Below the pieces are notes generated by a model. It worked only from the letters and a program-made list of their open reading frames with translations, had not been told where the DNA came from and searched no databases. DNA of 64,000 nucleotides from Arthrobacter zhaoxinii (lineage in GTDB: Bacteria; Actinomycetota; Actinomycetes; Actinomycetales; Micrococcaceae), in NCBI RefSeq assembly GCF_025244925.1, contig NZ_CP104275.1, forward strand, positions 2,976,001 through 3,040,000, given 5' to 3'. The first letter of the stretch is position 1. The number at the start of each line of letters is the position of its first letter. The translations under genes were made by a program, and so were the position numbers. Shown piece by piece: positions 21,301-28,568 of the stretch.

Positions 21301-21427
21301 CCATCAGCCAGATGAATGCCGCAGCGGGGAAGGCCGCCAGAATGTAAAACGCAGACCGTCCGACCTTCCGGAACAACAAGGGCGCAACCAATGCCACCGC
21401 AAACAAAACGGTGAGCACAAACAGCAC
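18377..21427 (-). CDS. mrpA: Mrp Na+/H+ antiporter subunit A fused to subunit B
   Basis: A 1016-residue membrane protein. Residues 1-770 or so are MrpA (NuoL-like) with DDLILLFIFWELTTILSYLL, SKSALVPFHFWLPAAMAAPTP and VKAGIYLIARL; residues from about 830 on are MrpB/MnhB (SIIFEVITRLLFHSVILFSV, LPGGGFAGGLMAGLALTIRYL). An acidic tail closes the chain. The fused A-B form explains the absence of a separate mrpB. The GTG start has a GGGAG upstream. It is the first gene of mrpA-C-D-E-F-G, all coupled by short overlaps. Confidence 0.94.
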   Translation of the reverse strand: MLFVLTVLFAVALVAPLLFRKVGRSAFYILAAFPAAAFIWLMATFPRYTGADQTLASGAPNAPPSVTIPWIPELRVELAFRMDTLSAVLSILILGVGALVLFYCARYFRPNDPKMGSFGAQLLAFAAAMFGLVTSDDLILLFIFWELTTILSYLLIGYSAHRLSARRAALQALIVTTFGGLAMLVGMIVLGTVAGTYRISEILVLAPELVASGTLVNVAIALLLIGAVSKSALVPFHFWLPAAMAAPTPVSAYLHAAAMVKAGIYLIARLAPGFSETLLWHPIVLVLGLTTMLLGGWRALRQFDIKLILAYGTVSQLGFLTLVVGLGSREAAVAGMGLLLAHGFFKATLFLVVGIIDHQAGTRDIRKLSGIFRAAPKLAVVAVIGAASMAGVPPLLGFVAKESVYETFVHYGEQQGTFAAWALLAGVVTGSILTFAYSARFVWGAFAAKEGCKATPFKSVSWSFLAAPAILAAATVAFGLWPAPLDSVIASYADLFPAEGKPTHLALWHGLTPALGLTVLTLVAGAALFLLRRRVESFQRTVAFPLDAERSYRGSIGVLDDVAVWITGRTQRGSLTFYLFVILAMAIVTPLTALFLRSAPLPESFRWFDTPLQAVIGAAVVLGAVAAARATKRFLAVLMVSVSGYGIALIFALQGAPDLALTQMLVETIVLVAFVLALRSLPARLWKREPKRHRLLRALLGIAFGASMVVFAMTAMASRVAAPVSLDFPQLAYEGGGGSNIVNVTLVDIRAWDTFGEITVLAIAATGLASLIFVRGRGDKRRRAEGVATGSVDRGQERFAPTGRRQATLALARKFSSAGRDAWLVAGRTLAPERRSIIFEVITRLLFHSVILFSVYLLIAGHNLPGGGFAGGLMAGLALTIRYLAGGRFELAEASPVSAGTLLGGGLGVIALSAAAPLFFGGQILQSAILKFTWPVFGEIKFVTSTIFDIGVYLVVVGLVLDVLRSLGSEIDERSEADADDDADAEDDSIVEEPQILDIATSPEAGSRPEEEEVAR

Positions 21428-21626
21428 TATGATCTCCCGGGCTTTTTATCGATGTTGCAGCGTCAGACAGCTGTAGTTATCAAGGGGGCGGTCAAGGTCG
21501 GTCTATCCATTCTACCCATGGCATACACGTGCCCTCCTATTCGGGCCGGTCGGCGGCAGATGCAGGAAACGGCGGTTTAGGCGTCGAATACCGTTCCGGG
21601 CCGCGGGAGCCGCTAGGCTCGGCGGC

Positions 21627-23003
21627 ATGAGTCTCAGCACAGAAAAAACGTCTCCGGACCGCCGGGCGACAAGCGCCCCGGCCCCTGCACGCTGGAAGCA
21701 GGTGGCGGCATGGGCTGCCTGGGACTGGGGCTCCGCTTCCTTCAACGCCGTGATGACCACCTTCGTGTTCACGGTCTACCTGACGTCCGAGCAGTTCGGG
21801 GACAAGGACCATAATTCCGCCGTTCTCGGCGCCGGCCTCGCCATTGCCGGCGTGGCCGTGGCTGTCCTCGCACCGGTGACCGGACAGCGGTCGGACGCCG
21901 GCGGACGCCGGCGCAAATGGCTGACCGTCAACACCCTGCTGACCTGCGCCCTGGTCGCAGCGTGCTGGTTTGTCGTCCCCTCCCCCAACTACCTGATCCT
22001 GGGTGTGGCCCTGATTGCCGCAGCGAACCTGTTCTTCGAGTTCGCGGGCGTGAACTACAACGCCATGCTCAGCCAGATCTCCACACGGGCCACGGTCGGA
22101 AAAATCAGCGGCCTGGGCTGGGCCATGGGCTACGTAGGCGGAATCGCCGCCCTGGCGCTGGTGCTCGTAGGGTTCGTACAGCCCGACGTCGGCTGGTTCG
22201 GAGTCACTTCCGAAGACGGACTGAACATCCGTGCCGTGGCGCTGTTCTCGGCAGTCTGGTTCCTGCTCTTCGCACTGCCGCTGATGTTTGCCGTGCCCGA
22301 AGTCCCCCGCCAGGATGCAGTGGCCCGGCTGGGAATCCTCGCCTCGTACAAGCTTTTGTTCCACCGCATCCAGGTCCTCTTCCGGACCGACCCGCACACC
22401 ATTTACTTCCTGCTTGCCAGCGCCGTCTTCCGGGACGGACTCGCGGCAGTGTTCACCTTCGGCGGCGTTATCGCGGCCGGCACCTTCGGGTGGGAACTGT
22501 CGGAAGTGATTATGTTCGCCATCTTCGGCAACGTGGTGGCCGCCGTCGGATCCGTGATCGGCGGGTTCCTCGATGACCGGTCAGGACCCAAGGCCGTGAT
22601 CGTCGGTTCGCTGATCGGGCTGATCCTCGCCGGCACTGCCGTGGTGGTATTCGGTCCCAAGGACCAGGACCTGCTGGGGCTCCAGTGGACCGGCGACACC
22701 ACCTTCTGGATCTTCGGCCTGCTGCTGTGCCTGTTCGTAGGCCCGGCCCAGTCCGCCTCCCGGGCGTTCCTGGCCCGGCTCGCCACGGAGGGCAAGGAAG
22801 GCGAGCTGTTCGGCCTCTACGCCACCACCGGGCGGGCGGTCAGCTTCCTGGCCCCCACCTTGTTCTCGGCCTGCATCGTGATTTTCGGTTCGCAGCGCTA
22901 CGGCATCATCGGCATCATGGCCGTGCTGCTGGTTGGCTTGCTCGTCCTGCTCCCGGTCCGCTCCCCCGAGGCACGGAAGGCCGCGGCCGCCGACCTGGAG
23001 TAA
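21627..23003 (+). CDS. MFS transporter, UMF1/Atg22-like family
   Basis: A 458-residue transporter with twelve predicted transmembrane segments. The N-terminal AAWDWGSASFNAVMTTFVFTVY and the TGQRSDAGGRRR loop after helix 3, with FEFAGVNYNAMLSQIS, are characteristic of the UMF1 (Atg22-related) group. Substrates of bacterial members are mostly unknown; amino-acid efflux has been suggested for the yeast relative. It has no Shine-Dalgarno sequence; TAGGCT 7 nt upstream of the ATG suggests a leaderless mRNA. The gene stands alone and ends at a tandem repeat region. Confidence 0.82.
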   Translation: MSLSTEKTSPDRRATSAPAPARWKQVAAWAAWDWGSASFNAVMTTFVFTVYLTSEQFGDKDHNSAVLGAGLAIAGVAVAVLAPVTGQRSDAGGRRRKWLTVNTLLTCALVAACWFVVPSPNYLILGVALIAAANLFFEFAGVNYNAMLSQISTRATVGKISGLGWAMGYVGGIAALALVLVGFVQPDVGWFGVTSEDGLNIRAVALFSAVWFLLFALPLMFAVPEVPRQDAVARLGILASYKLLFHRIQVLFRTDPHTIYFLLASAVFRDGLAAVFTFGGVIAAGTFGWELSEVIMFAIFGNVVAAVGSVIGGFLDDRSGPKAVIVGSLIGLILAGTAVVVFGPKDQDLLGLQWTGDTTFWIFGLLLCLFVGPAQSASRAFLARLATEGKEGELFGLYATTGRAVSFLAPTLFSACIVIFGSQRYGIIGIMAVLLVGLLVLLPVRSPEARKAAAADLE

Positions 23004-23020
23004 GTCCGGCGCGCGGGTCC

Positions 23021-23066
23021 GGCCTATGGGCCTGGCTCCGGTTCCGGCCTGCAGGCCTGGCTCCGG
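23021..23066. repeat. two imperfect 21-bp direct repeats
   Basis: GGCCTATGGGCCTGGCTCCGG and GGCCTGCAGGCCTGGCTCCGG differ at three positions and are separated by 4 nt (TTCC). They lie between the convergent UMF1 and dcd genes, before the 35-bp array. Confidence 0.8.
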
Positions 23067-23112
23067 CGGCAACGAAATTCCTTCGCTCGCAGAGCTCGCT
23101 TGGAATATTAAA

Positions 23113-23220
23113 GCCGCCTCCGCCAGGCCCTCCAGCCGGACGGTCACGCCGCCTCCGTCAGGCCCCCCAGCCGGACGGTCCCGCCGCCTCCGCCAGGCCC
23201 TGCAGCCGAACGGTCCCGCC
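23113..23220. repeat. three tandem 35-bp repeats
   Basis: Three head-to-tail copies (23113-23147, 23148-23182, 23183-23217) that start GCCGCCTCCGCCAGGCCC and end in the GACGGTC region, plus a final GCC. Copies differ at a few positions each. No spacers are present, so it is not CRISPR. The array ends just at the dcd stop codon. Confidence 0.88.
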
Positions 23221-23835
23221 TTAGGAGGCGCTGACCGCATCCTCGTCATTAGCGGCGGCGCCGATGTCGGTGCGGTGGAAATTTAGGTGGCTGCGCGACG
23301 CCGTCGGGCCCCGCTGGCCCTGGTAACGGTTGCCGTAGCGGCCGGAGCCGTACGCGTGCTCAGCCGGGGAGCTGAGCCGGAAGAAGCACAACTGGCCGAT
23401 CTTGGAACCGGGCCACAGCTTGATGGGCAGCGTTGCCATGTTGGAGAGCTCCAGCGTGACGTGCCCGGAGAAGCCCGGGTCAATGAAGCCGGCGGTGGAG
23501 TGCGTGAGCAGCCCGAGGCGCCCCAGGGAGGACTTGCCCTCCAGGCGGGCGGCAATGTCATCCGGCAGGGTGACCTGCTCGTAGGTGGAGCCCAGGACAA
23601 ATTCGCCGGGGTGGAGGATGAAAGGCTCGTCCGGAGCCACTTCCACCAGCCGGGTCAGTTCCGGTTGGTCCTGGGAAGGATCAATGTGGGCGTACTTATG
23701 GTTGTCGAAGAGCCGGAAGAAGCGGTCGATGCGCACATCGACGCTGGAAGGCTGAACCATTGCGGGGTCGTAAGGGTCCAGGGCAATCCGGTTGTCGGCA
23801 ATCTCGGCTCGGATGTCGCGGTCAGAAATCAGCAC
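23221..23835 (-). CDS. dcd: dCTP deaminase
   Basis: A 204-residue trimeric dUTPase-fold enzyme. The start [30 protein letters not shown], the active-site region [26 protein letters not shown] and the C-terminal [17 protein letters not shown] are all diagnostic. It converts dCTP to dUTP; actinobacterial members may be bifunctional and release dUMP directly. The GTG start lacks an RBS; TATTTT lies 6 nt upstream, so it appears leaderless. It lies on the same strand as kynA, 22 nt after its stop. Confidence 0.95.
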   Translation of the reverse strand: MLISDRDIRAEIADNRIALDPYDPAMVQPSSVDVRIDRFFRLFDNHKYAHIDPSQDQPELTRLVEVAPDEPFILHPGEFVLGSTYEQVTLPDDIAARLEGKSSLGRLGLLTHSTAGFIDPGFSGHVTLELSNMATLPIKLWPGSKIGQLCFFRLSSPAEHAYGSGRYGNRYQGQRGPTASRSHLNFHRTDIGAAANDEDAVSAS

Positions 23836-23857
23836 TCTTCAAAAATAGCGCATGCCC

Positions 23858-24712
23858 CTAGCGGCCGATTTCCGTCCGCACCGCATAGAGCTCCGGGAAA
23901 AACGTGAGTTCGAGGGCACGCCGCAGGAAGCCGGCGCCGCTGGAACCGCCGGTTCCGCGCTTCATCCCGATGGTGCGTTCCACGGTCTTCACGTGTCGGA
24001 AACGCCACAACTGGAAATTGTCCTCGAGGTCCACCAGCTCCTCACAGGCCTCGTACACGTCCCAGTTCGCGGCCGGGTTCTCGTAGACGTATTTGTAGAC
24101 CGCCAGCAGCGACTCGTTATGCACATGGGCCTGCGTCACGTCGCGGGCCAGCAGCGCCGGCTCCACCGCGTAGCCGCGGCGGGCGAGGTAACGGATGAAT
24201 TCGTCGTAGATGCTGGTCTCGGCAAGCAGGCCGGACAGCAGCTCCTGAGCTGCCGGATCTGCCGCAAACACGGCGATCATGGCCTCGTTCTTGTTGCCCA
24301 GCAGGAACTCGACGGCACGGTACTGATAGGACTGGAAACCGCTGGAGGCACCAAGGTCGTCACGGAATTCCGAGTATTCGGACGGGGTCAGGGTCGCCAG
24401 CACGGACCACTGTTCGGTCAGCGAGCGCTGGATGTGCTTGATCCGGGCAATGCCCTTCATGGCCGACCGCAGGTCATCCGCCGCCAGCCGGGCGCGCACG
24501 GCGAGCAGCTCGTGCAGCACAAGCTTGAGCCACAGCTCCGAGGTCTGGTGCTGGATGATGAACAGCATCTCGTCGTGGTGCTCCGGACGGCTCACCGGAT
24601 GCTGGGCAGCGAGCAGATCATCCAGGGCAAGGTAGGACCCGTAGCTCATCTTGTCGCTGAAATCCCGTTCAATGCCTGCTTCGAGGCTGCGGGTGTTCTC
24701 GTTCGGACTCAT
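23858..24712 (-). CDS. kynA: tryptophan 2,3-dioxygenase
   Basis: A 284-residue heme enzyme that opens the indole ring of tryptophan to give N-formylkynurenine. H55 in FIIQHQTSELWLK is the substrate-site histidine and H240 in LWRFRHVKTVERTIG the heme ligand; YLALDDLL and the C-terminal RTIGMKRGTGGSSGAGFL loop are conserved. No kynurenine formamidase or kynureninase is adjacent. The start is the ATG at 24712, because TACCGT lies 7 nt upstream; the longer frame upstream is a shadow of the opposite-strand gene. Confidence 0.96.
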   Translation of the reverse strand: MSPNENTRSLEAGIERDFSDKMSYGSYLALDDLLAAQHPVSRPEHHDEMLFIIQHQTSELWLKLVLHELLAVRARLAADDLRSAMKGIARIKHIQRSLTEQWSVLATLTPSEYSEFRDDLGASSGFQSYQYRAVEFLLGNKNEAMIAVFAADPAAQELLSGLLAETSIYDEFIRYLARRGYAVEPALLARDVTQAHVHNESLLAVYKYVYENPAANWDVYEACEELVDLEDNFQLWRFRHVKTVERTIGMKRGTGGSSGAGFLRRALELTFFPELYAVRTEIGR

Positions 24713-24781
24713 GCCCACCACGGTATCCGCTCGGTATGCCAGACTTGGAGTTTTGGCACCGATCCCTCCGAAGGAGTCCCC

Positions 24782-25264
24782 ATGGAACCGGACAACACCC
24801 CCGAGATCCCGACAATGCCGCTGGCCCATGACGACGTCGAAGCACCCGGCGCGGCTCTTGAAGAAGCCATCACCGCCGGCCGCGAGGGCCGGATCACCAA
24901 CCGGGAGGTGATGTCCGTCATCTGGACCTCGGAGCTGCTCAGCGTTGGCCGCCTCACGAAGGACGATGATCCCTCCACGTTCCAGGCCGTGGTCCTGAAG
25001 GCCCCGGATGCCGACTACTCCGTGGCCGCCACCTTCACCTCCGCGGACCGCATCCCCGCACAGCTGCGCGAAGCAGCACCGGTGGTCGTCAAGGCCACCG
25101 GCGAAGCCACCATCCGCAGCATTGCCCCGGGATACGGCATGTCCGTGAATCCGGGACACGAGGTGGGACTGGAAATCGGCCCGGACGTGGTGGCGTCACT
25201 CGTGGCCGCGTACGAAAAGACCGCCGAACAGGCACAGGAGTCGGCCCGTCCCGAGGAGGACTAG
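24782..25264 (+). CDS. SseB-like protein (SseB N-terminal domain)
   Basis: A 160-residue protein without signal peptide or membrane segment. The central region (DYSVAATFTSADRIPAQ) and the later GYGMSVNPGHEVGLEIGPDVV fit the pattern of SseB N-terminal domains, in which a strand with an FTS motif is followed by a NPG.E.GLEL segment. The function of SseB-like proteins outside enhanced serine sensitivity is unknown. The ATG has AAGGAG 5 nt upstream. It is divergent from kynA. The assignment rests on pattern recognition only. Confidence 0.55.
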   Translation: MEPDNTPEIPTMPLAHDDVEAPGAALEEAITAGREGRITNREVMSVIWTSELLSVGRLTKDDDPSTFQAVVLKAPDADYSVAATFTSADRIPAQLREAAPVVVKATGEATIRSIAPGYGMSVNPGHEVGLEIGPDVVASLVAAYEKTAEQAQESARPEED

Positions 25265-25401
25265 TCCGACCGCGGAAGGGCCTAAAACAGCCGGTTAGGT
25301 TGCGTTATGGCCGTTTGATGCCGTTTTTACCCGCCTGACCCTTGAAGTGTCGGTGCCGGAGCCTACGCTGGGGAGCCTCACCACAGAGGGAGGGCTGTAC
25401 C

Positions 25402-26469
25402 GTGACCAACTCGAGCGTGACTTCGTCGATCTGTTCCATAGTTCCGCCGTATCTGCTTGCCCGGCTGGCCGCCGCCGAAGACCCCGCCAAGGCAACGGCG
25501 GCGAAGGCGGCCCGCCGGGCACTCACCGGGATTGAGGGGGTGGAATCGGCACGTTCAGTGCGGCATTCGGCACCGTCCCGCGGGTCCGGTACCGCACTCA
25601 CTCCGTCGCTGCGCCGCACCATCTCGGATGCCCTGGGACTGGAGGAACTGCCGGGCACGGTGGTGCGCTCCGAGGGCGGACCGGCCACGGGCGACCCCGC
25701 CGTGGACGAAACCTATGACGGCCTCGGGGCCACCTACCACCTCTTCAGCGACGCCTACGGCCGTTCCTCGCTCGACGGCGCGGGCCGGGCACTGGAGGCC
25801 ACGGTCCACTACGGCCGCGCGTACGACAACGCCTTCTGGGACGGCACGCGCATGGTGCTCGGTGACGGCGACGGTGAGGTCTTCGAACGCTTCAGCAAAT
25901 CCCTCACGGTAATCGCCCACGAGCTGGCCCACGGCATCATCCAGTACACGGCGCAGCTTGATTACCGTGACCAGGCCGGGGCGCTCAACGAATCCGTGGC
26001 GGATGTCTTCGGCGTCCTGGTGGAGCAGAAGCTGCGGGGCGAGACCGCAGAGCAGGCCGGCTGGCTGGTAGGCGAGGGATTGTTTACGGCGCAGGTGCAG
26101 GGGCGGGCACTGCGGTCGCTGAAGGCTCCCGGCACGGCCTACGACGACGACGTGCTCGGCAAGGACCCGCAGCCGGCATCCATGGAGGACTTCGTGAAGA
26201 CCTCCGCCGACAACGGCGGCGTCCACATCAACTCGGGAATCCCCAACCATGCCTTCTACCTGGTGGCCCGGGCCCTGGGCGGGTATGCCTGGGAGCGCGC
26301 CGGGCGGATCTGGTACGACACCATCACTGAACGCAATTTCCCCGCCGATGCCACCTTCGCTGTCTTTGCCGCCGCCACTGTTACGGCAGCGGAAAAACGC
26401 TACGGAGCGGGGACTGAGGAAAGTACTGCTGTTCAGTCCGCGTGGAAAGAGGTTAACGTCTTGGTATGA
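25402..26469 (+). CDS. M4 family metallopeptidase, protealysin-like
   Basis: A 355-residue thermolysin-type zinc protease. HELAH (H173, E174, H177) and NESVAD with E197, exactly 20 residues after H177, form the zinc site; GGVHINSGI provides the catalytic histidine region. The short N-terminal propeptide begins with the SIVPPYLLARLA segment typical of protealysin-like proteases, and no signal peptide is present, so it may be kept inside the cell or leave by an unusual route. I used the GTG preceded by GGGAGGG; an earlier frame start is in the intergenic region. It overlaps the next gene, an emfourin-like inhibitor, by 4 bp. Confidence 0.92.
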   Translation: MTNSSVTSSICSIVPPYLLARLAAAEDPAKATAAKAARRALTGIEGVESARSVRHSAPSRGSGTALTPSLRRTISDALGLEELPGTVVRSEGGPATGDPAVDETYDGLGATYHLFSDAYGRSSLDGAGRALEATVHYGRAYDNAFWDGTRMVLGDGDGEVFERFSKSLTVIAHELAHGIIQYTAQLDYRDQAGALNESVADVFGVLVEQKLRGETAEQAGWLVGEGLFTAQVQGRALRSLKAPGTAYDDDVLGKDPQPASMEDFVKTSADNGGVHINSGIPNHAFYLVARALGGYAWERAGRIWYDTITERNFPADATFAVFAAATVTAAEKRYGAGTEESTAVQSAWKEVNVLV

Positions 26470-26744
26470 GACTGGTGGTAGTGCGCAGCGGCGGCTTTGC
26501 GGGCATGCAGCGCACCTGGAGCACGCAGGTCAGCTCCGAAGAGGCGCAGGAGCGGTGGCTGCCGCTCCTCAGCGATCCGCCCGAAGCCCCGGACAGCGAA
26601 CCGGACCGGTTCACCTACGAAATTTCGGTGGGACCTGCGGCCGTCACCATCCCCGAACGACAGGTGAAGGGGAGGTGGCGAGAACTTGTGGAGCGTGCGC
26701 GGGCCGGCGCCGATTCGGACGCCGGCGAGGCGCCGGGCGGATAA
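26466..26744 (+). CDS. protealysin inhibitor emfourin-like protein
   Basis: A 92-residue protein starting MRLVVVRSGGFAGMQRTWS, the conserved N-terminal strand of emfourin (M4in), the inhibitor of protealysin first described in Serratia proteamaculans. YEISVGPAAVTIPERQ is the following strand pair. The ATG overlaps the protease stop in ATGA, so both are made from one bicistronic mRNA, as in the enterobacterial pair. It has no signal peptide, so the inhibitor should act in the cytoplasm. The assignment is by pattern and context; the inhibitory residues cannot be proven here. Confidence 0.78.
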   Translation: MRLVVVRSGGFAGMQRTWSTQVSSEEAQERWLPLLSDPPEAPDSEPDRFTYEISVGPAAVTIPERQVKGRWRELVERARAGADSDAGEAPGG

Positions 26745-26859
26745 TCATCCGGGCCCTTGCCGCGCGGTCCTTGAACCCTCCGGCAGCACTGCACCCGGAT
26801 TAGGCAACCCGTCGGTTCCATGTAAAGTAAGGGATTGTGCCGGATCTGCTCCGGCCGCT

Positions 26860-26933
26860 GCGGGCGTAGCTCAATGGTAGAGCGCTAGCTTCCCAAGCTT
26901 GATACGCGGGTTCGATTCCCGTCGCCCGCTCCA
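26860..26933 (+). tRNA. tRNA-Gly (anticodon CCC), CCA encoded
   Basis: The acceptor arm GCGGGCG pairs with CGCCCGC; the D arm GCTC-AATGGTA-GAGC, anticodon loop TTCCCAA and T arm GCGGGTTCGATTCCCGT are intact. The anticodon is CCC, hence glycine. The discriminator is T and the 3' CCA is encoded. No other tRNA is adjacent, and no attachment-site duplication is seen nearby. Confidence 0.95.
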
Positions 26934-27031
26934 TTTTGGAGCAACGTCCCTCCCCCTCCCTTTGCGCTTTCGCTGTCAGCGTGTCAACCCCCTGCTCGAA
27001 GTCCGGTGTAACCGGCGTAGACTTGTCCGCG

Positions 27032-27493
27032 ATGAACCGGAAAATGTTTAAGTCCAAAATCCACCGCGCCACGGTCACCCATGCCGACCTCCACTACGTG
27101 GGGTCCGTCACGGTTGACCTCGACCTCCTTGAGGCCGCGGACATCCTGCCCGGAGAGCTCGTCTCGATCGTCGACGTCGACAACGGCGCCCGGCTGGAGA
27201 CGTACACCATCGCCGGCGAGCGCGGCTCGGGGGTGCTCGGCATCAACGGTGCCGCGGCGCATCTGGTGCATGTGGGCGACACGGTCATCCTCATCACCTA
27301 CGCAGACATGACCACCGAAGAGGCCCGCAGCTTTGTGCCCACGGTTGTCCACGTTGATTCCGCCAACCGGATCCTTGAACTGGGAACCGACCCGGCCGAA
27401 GCCGTGACCGAAGGCACCGAGCGTCCTCCGCTGGCCCTGGACAACACCCAGGTCATGGGCAGCAACCCGGGCGTACCCGCCGAAGCCAGATAG
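27032..27493 (+). CDS. panD: aspartate 1-decarboxylase precursor
   Basis: A 153-residue proenzyme. The self-processing site is G24-S25 in [15 protein letters not shown]; cleavage gives the pyruvoyl group. [19 protein letters not shown] and [22 protein letters not shown] are typical. It makes beta-alanine for pantothenate and CoA. The ATG at 27032 is chosen because [13 protein letters not shown] aligns with the usual start of PanD; TAGACT lies 8 nt upstream, suggesting a leaderless mRNA. The next gene starts 9 nt after its stop. Confidence 0.95.
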   Translation: MNRKMFKSKIHRATVTHADLHYVGSVTVDLDLLEAADILPGELVSIVDVDNGARLETYTIAGERGSGVLGINGAAAHLVHVGDTVILITYADMTTEEARSFVPTVVHVDSANRILELGTDPAEAVTEGTERPPLALDNTQVMGSNPGVPAEAR

Positions 27494-27502
27494 CAGCATC
27501 CG

Positions 27503-28429
27503 GTGCTGGGGGTACTCACCGGGTTCGCAGTTGTCTGGATCATCATCCTCACCGGGTACTGCATCGGCAGGCTCGGCGTGCTGGGGGAAAATGCCCAGAC
27601 CGTCCTAAGCCGGCTGGCGTTCTTTGTCGCATCCCCCGCCCTCCTCCTCATCACCCTGAGCGATGCGGACCTGGGCACTGTTTTTTCGCTTCCCCTGCTG
27701 GTGGCGGCCGCCAGCGCGCTGGCCACGGCGGTCCTGTATGTGCTGGCAACCCGCTGGTGGCTGCGCCGTCCGCTGCCCGAGATCCTCATCTCGGCCATGT
27801 CCTCCTCCCTGGTCAATGCCGCCAATCTCGGCCTGCCCATCTGTGTGTACGTCCTGGGGGACGCCGCCTATATCGCGCCCGTGCTGATTTTCCAGCTCGC
27901 CTTTTTCACGCCGTTCTTTTTGATGATGCTGGATTCAGCCACCAGCGGCCAGCGGACCTCACTTCGGGTTTTTGCCGGCCAGGTGGTGCGCAACCCCATC
28001 ATCGTCGGCTCGCTGCTCGGTCTGCTGCTGGCCGCCACCGGCACGCAGCTGCCCGAAATCATCCATGAACCGGTATCCCTGATCGGCGGAGCCGCAGTTC
28101 CCGCCATGCTGCTGGCTTTCGGACTCTCCCTGGTGGGTTCCCGGCCGCTGACTGCCGACGGCGGCCGGCGGGCCGACGTCGTCCTCGCCTCCGCGTTCAA
28201 GCTCGTGGTCCAGCCGCTGCTGGCTTTCCTGCTGGCCCGCTTCCTCCTGGGCATGGAGGGACATCTGCTCTTCGCCGTCGTCGTGACCGCTGCCCTGCCC
28301 ACCGCGCAGAATGTGTTCGTTGTCGCTGCCCGCTACGACGAAGGCCTGCTGGTGGCAAAGGACACCGTGCTGCTCACCACCATCGCCTCGCTTCCGGTCC
28401 TGATCCTGGCGGCAGCTCTGCTGGCCTGA
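27503..28429 (+). CDS. AEC family (auxin-efflux-carrier-like) transporter
   Basis: A 308-residue membrane protein with about ten transmembrane segments. The opening GFAVVWIIILTGYCIGRLGVL and the two homologous halves, each ending in a Pro/Asn-rich stretch (SSSLVNAANLGLPI; TAALPTAQNVFVVAARY), are diagnostic of the AEC family. The substrate is probably an organic or amino acid anion, but this is inference. GTG start, 9 nt after panD, so co-transcription with panD is likely and could point to a beta-alanine or pantoate-related cargo; that link is weak. Confidence 0.82.
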   Translation: MLGVLTGFAVVWIIILTGYCIGRLGVLGENAQTVLSRLAFFVASPALLLITLSDADLGTVFSLPLLVAAASALATAVLYVLATRWWLRRPLPEILISAMSSSLVNAANLGLPICVYVLGDAAYIAPVLIFQLAFFTPFFLMMLDSATSGQRTSLRVFAGQVVRNPIIVGSLLGLLLAATGTQLPEIIHEPVSLIGGAAVPAMLLAFGLSLVGSRPLTADGGRRADVVLASAFKLVVQPLLAFLLARFLLGMEGHLLFAVVVTAALPTAQNVFVVAARYDEGLLVAKDTVLLTTIASLPVLILAAALLA

Positions 28430-28568
28430 GGGTCTACCCGGCTCGACCCCTTTTAATGTGGCGTAAATTACGTTCAAGGCATATGGTCAAACGAAGGCTG
28501 CCTAGCGTGCAGTCCGTCTTCTGCAACGCCGCAGGGGACGCTTACGACGAGGTGGAGGCACAGTACCG

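Noticed and set aside
23113..23220. CRISPR-like array
   Set aside because: Copies are directly adjacent without spacers and no cas gene is present in the window.
26860..26933. tRNA-Gly as integration site of a mobile element
   Set aside because: No integrase gene and no repeated 3' tRNA end were seen downstream.
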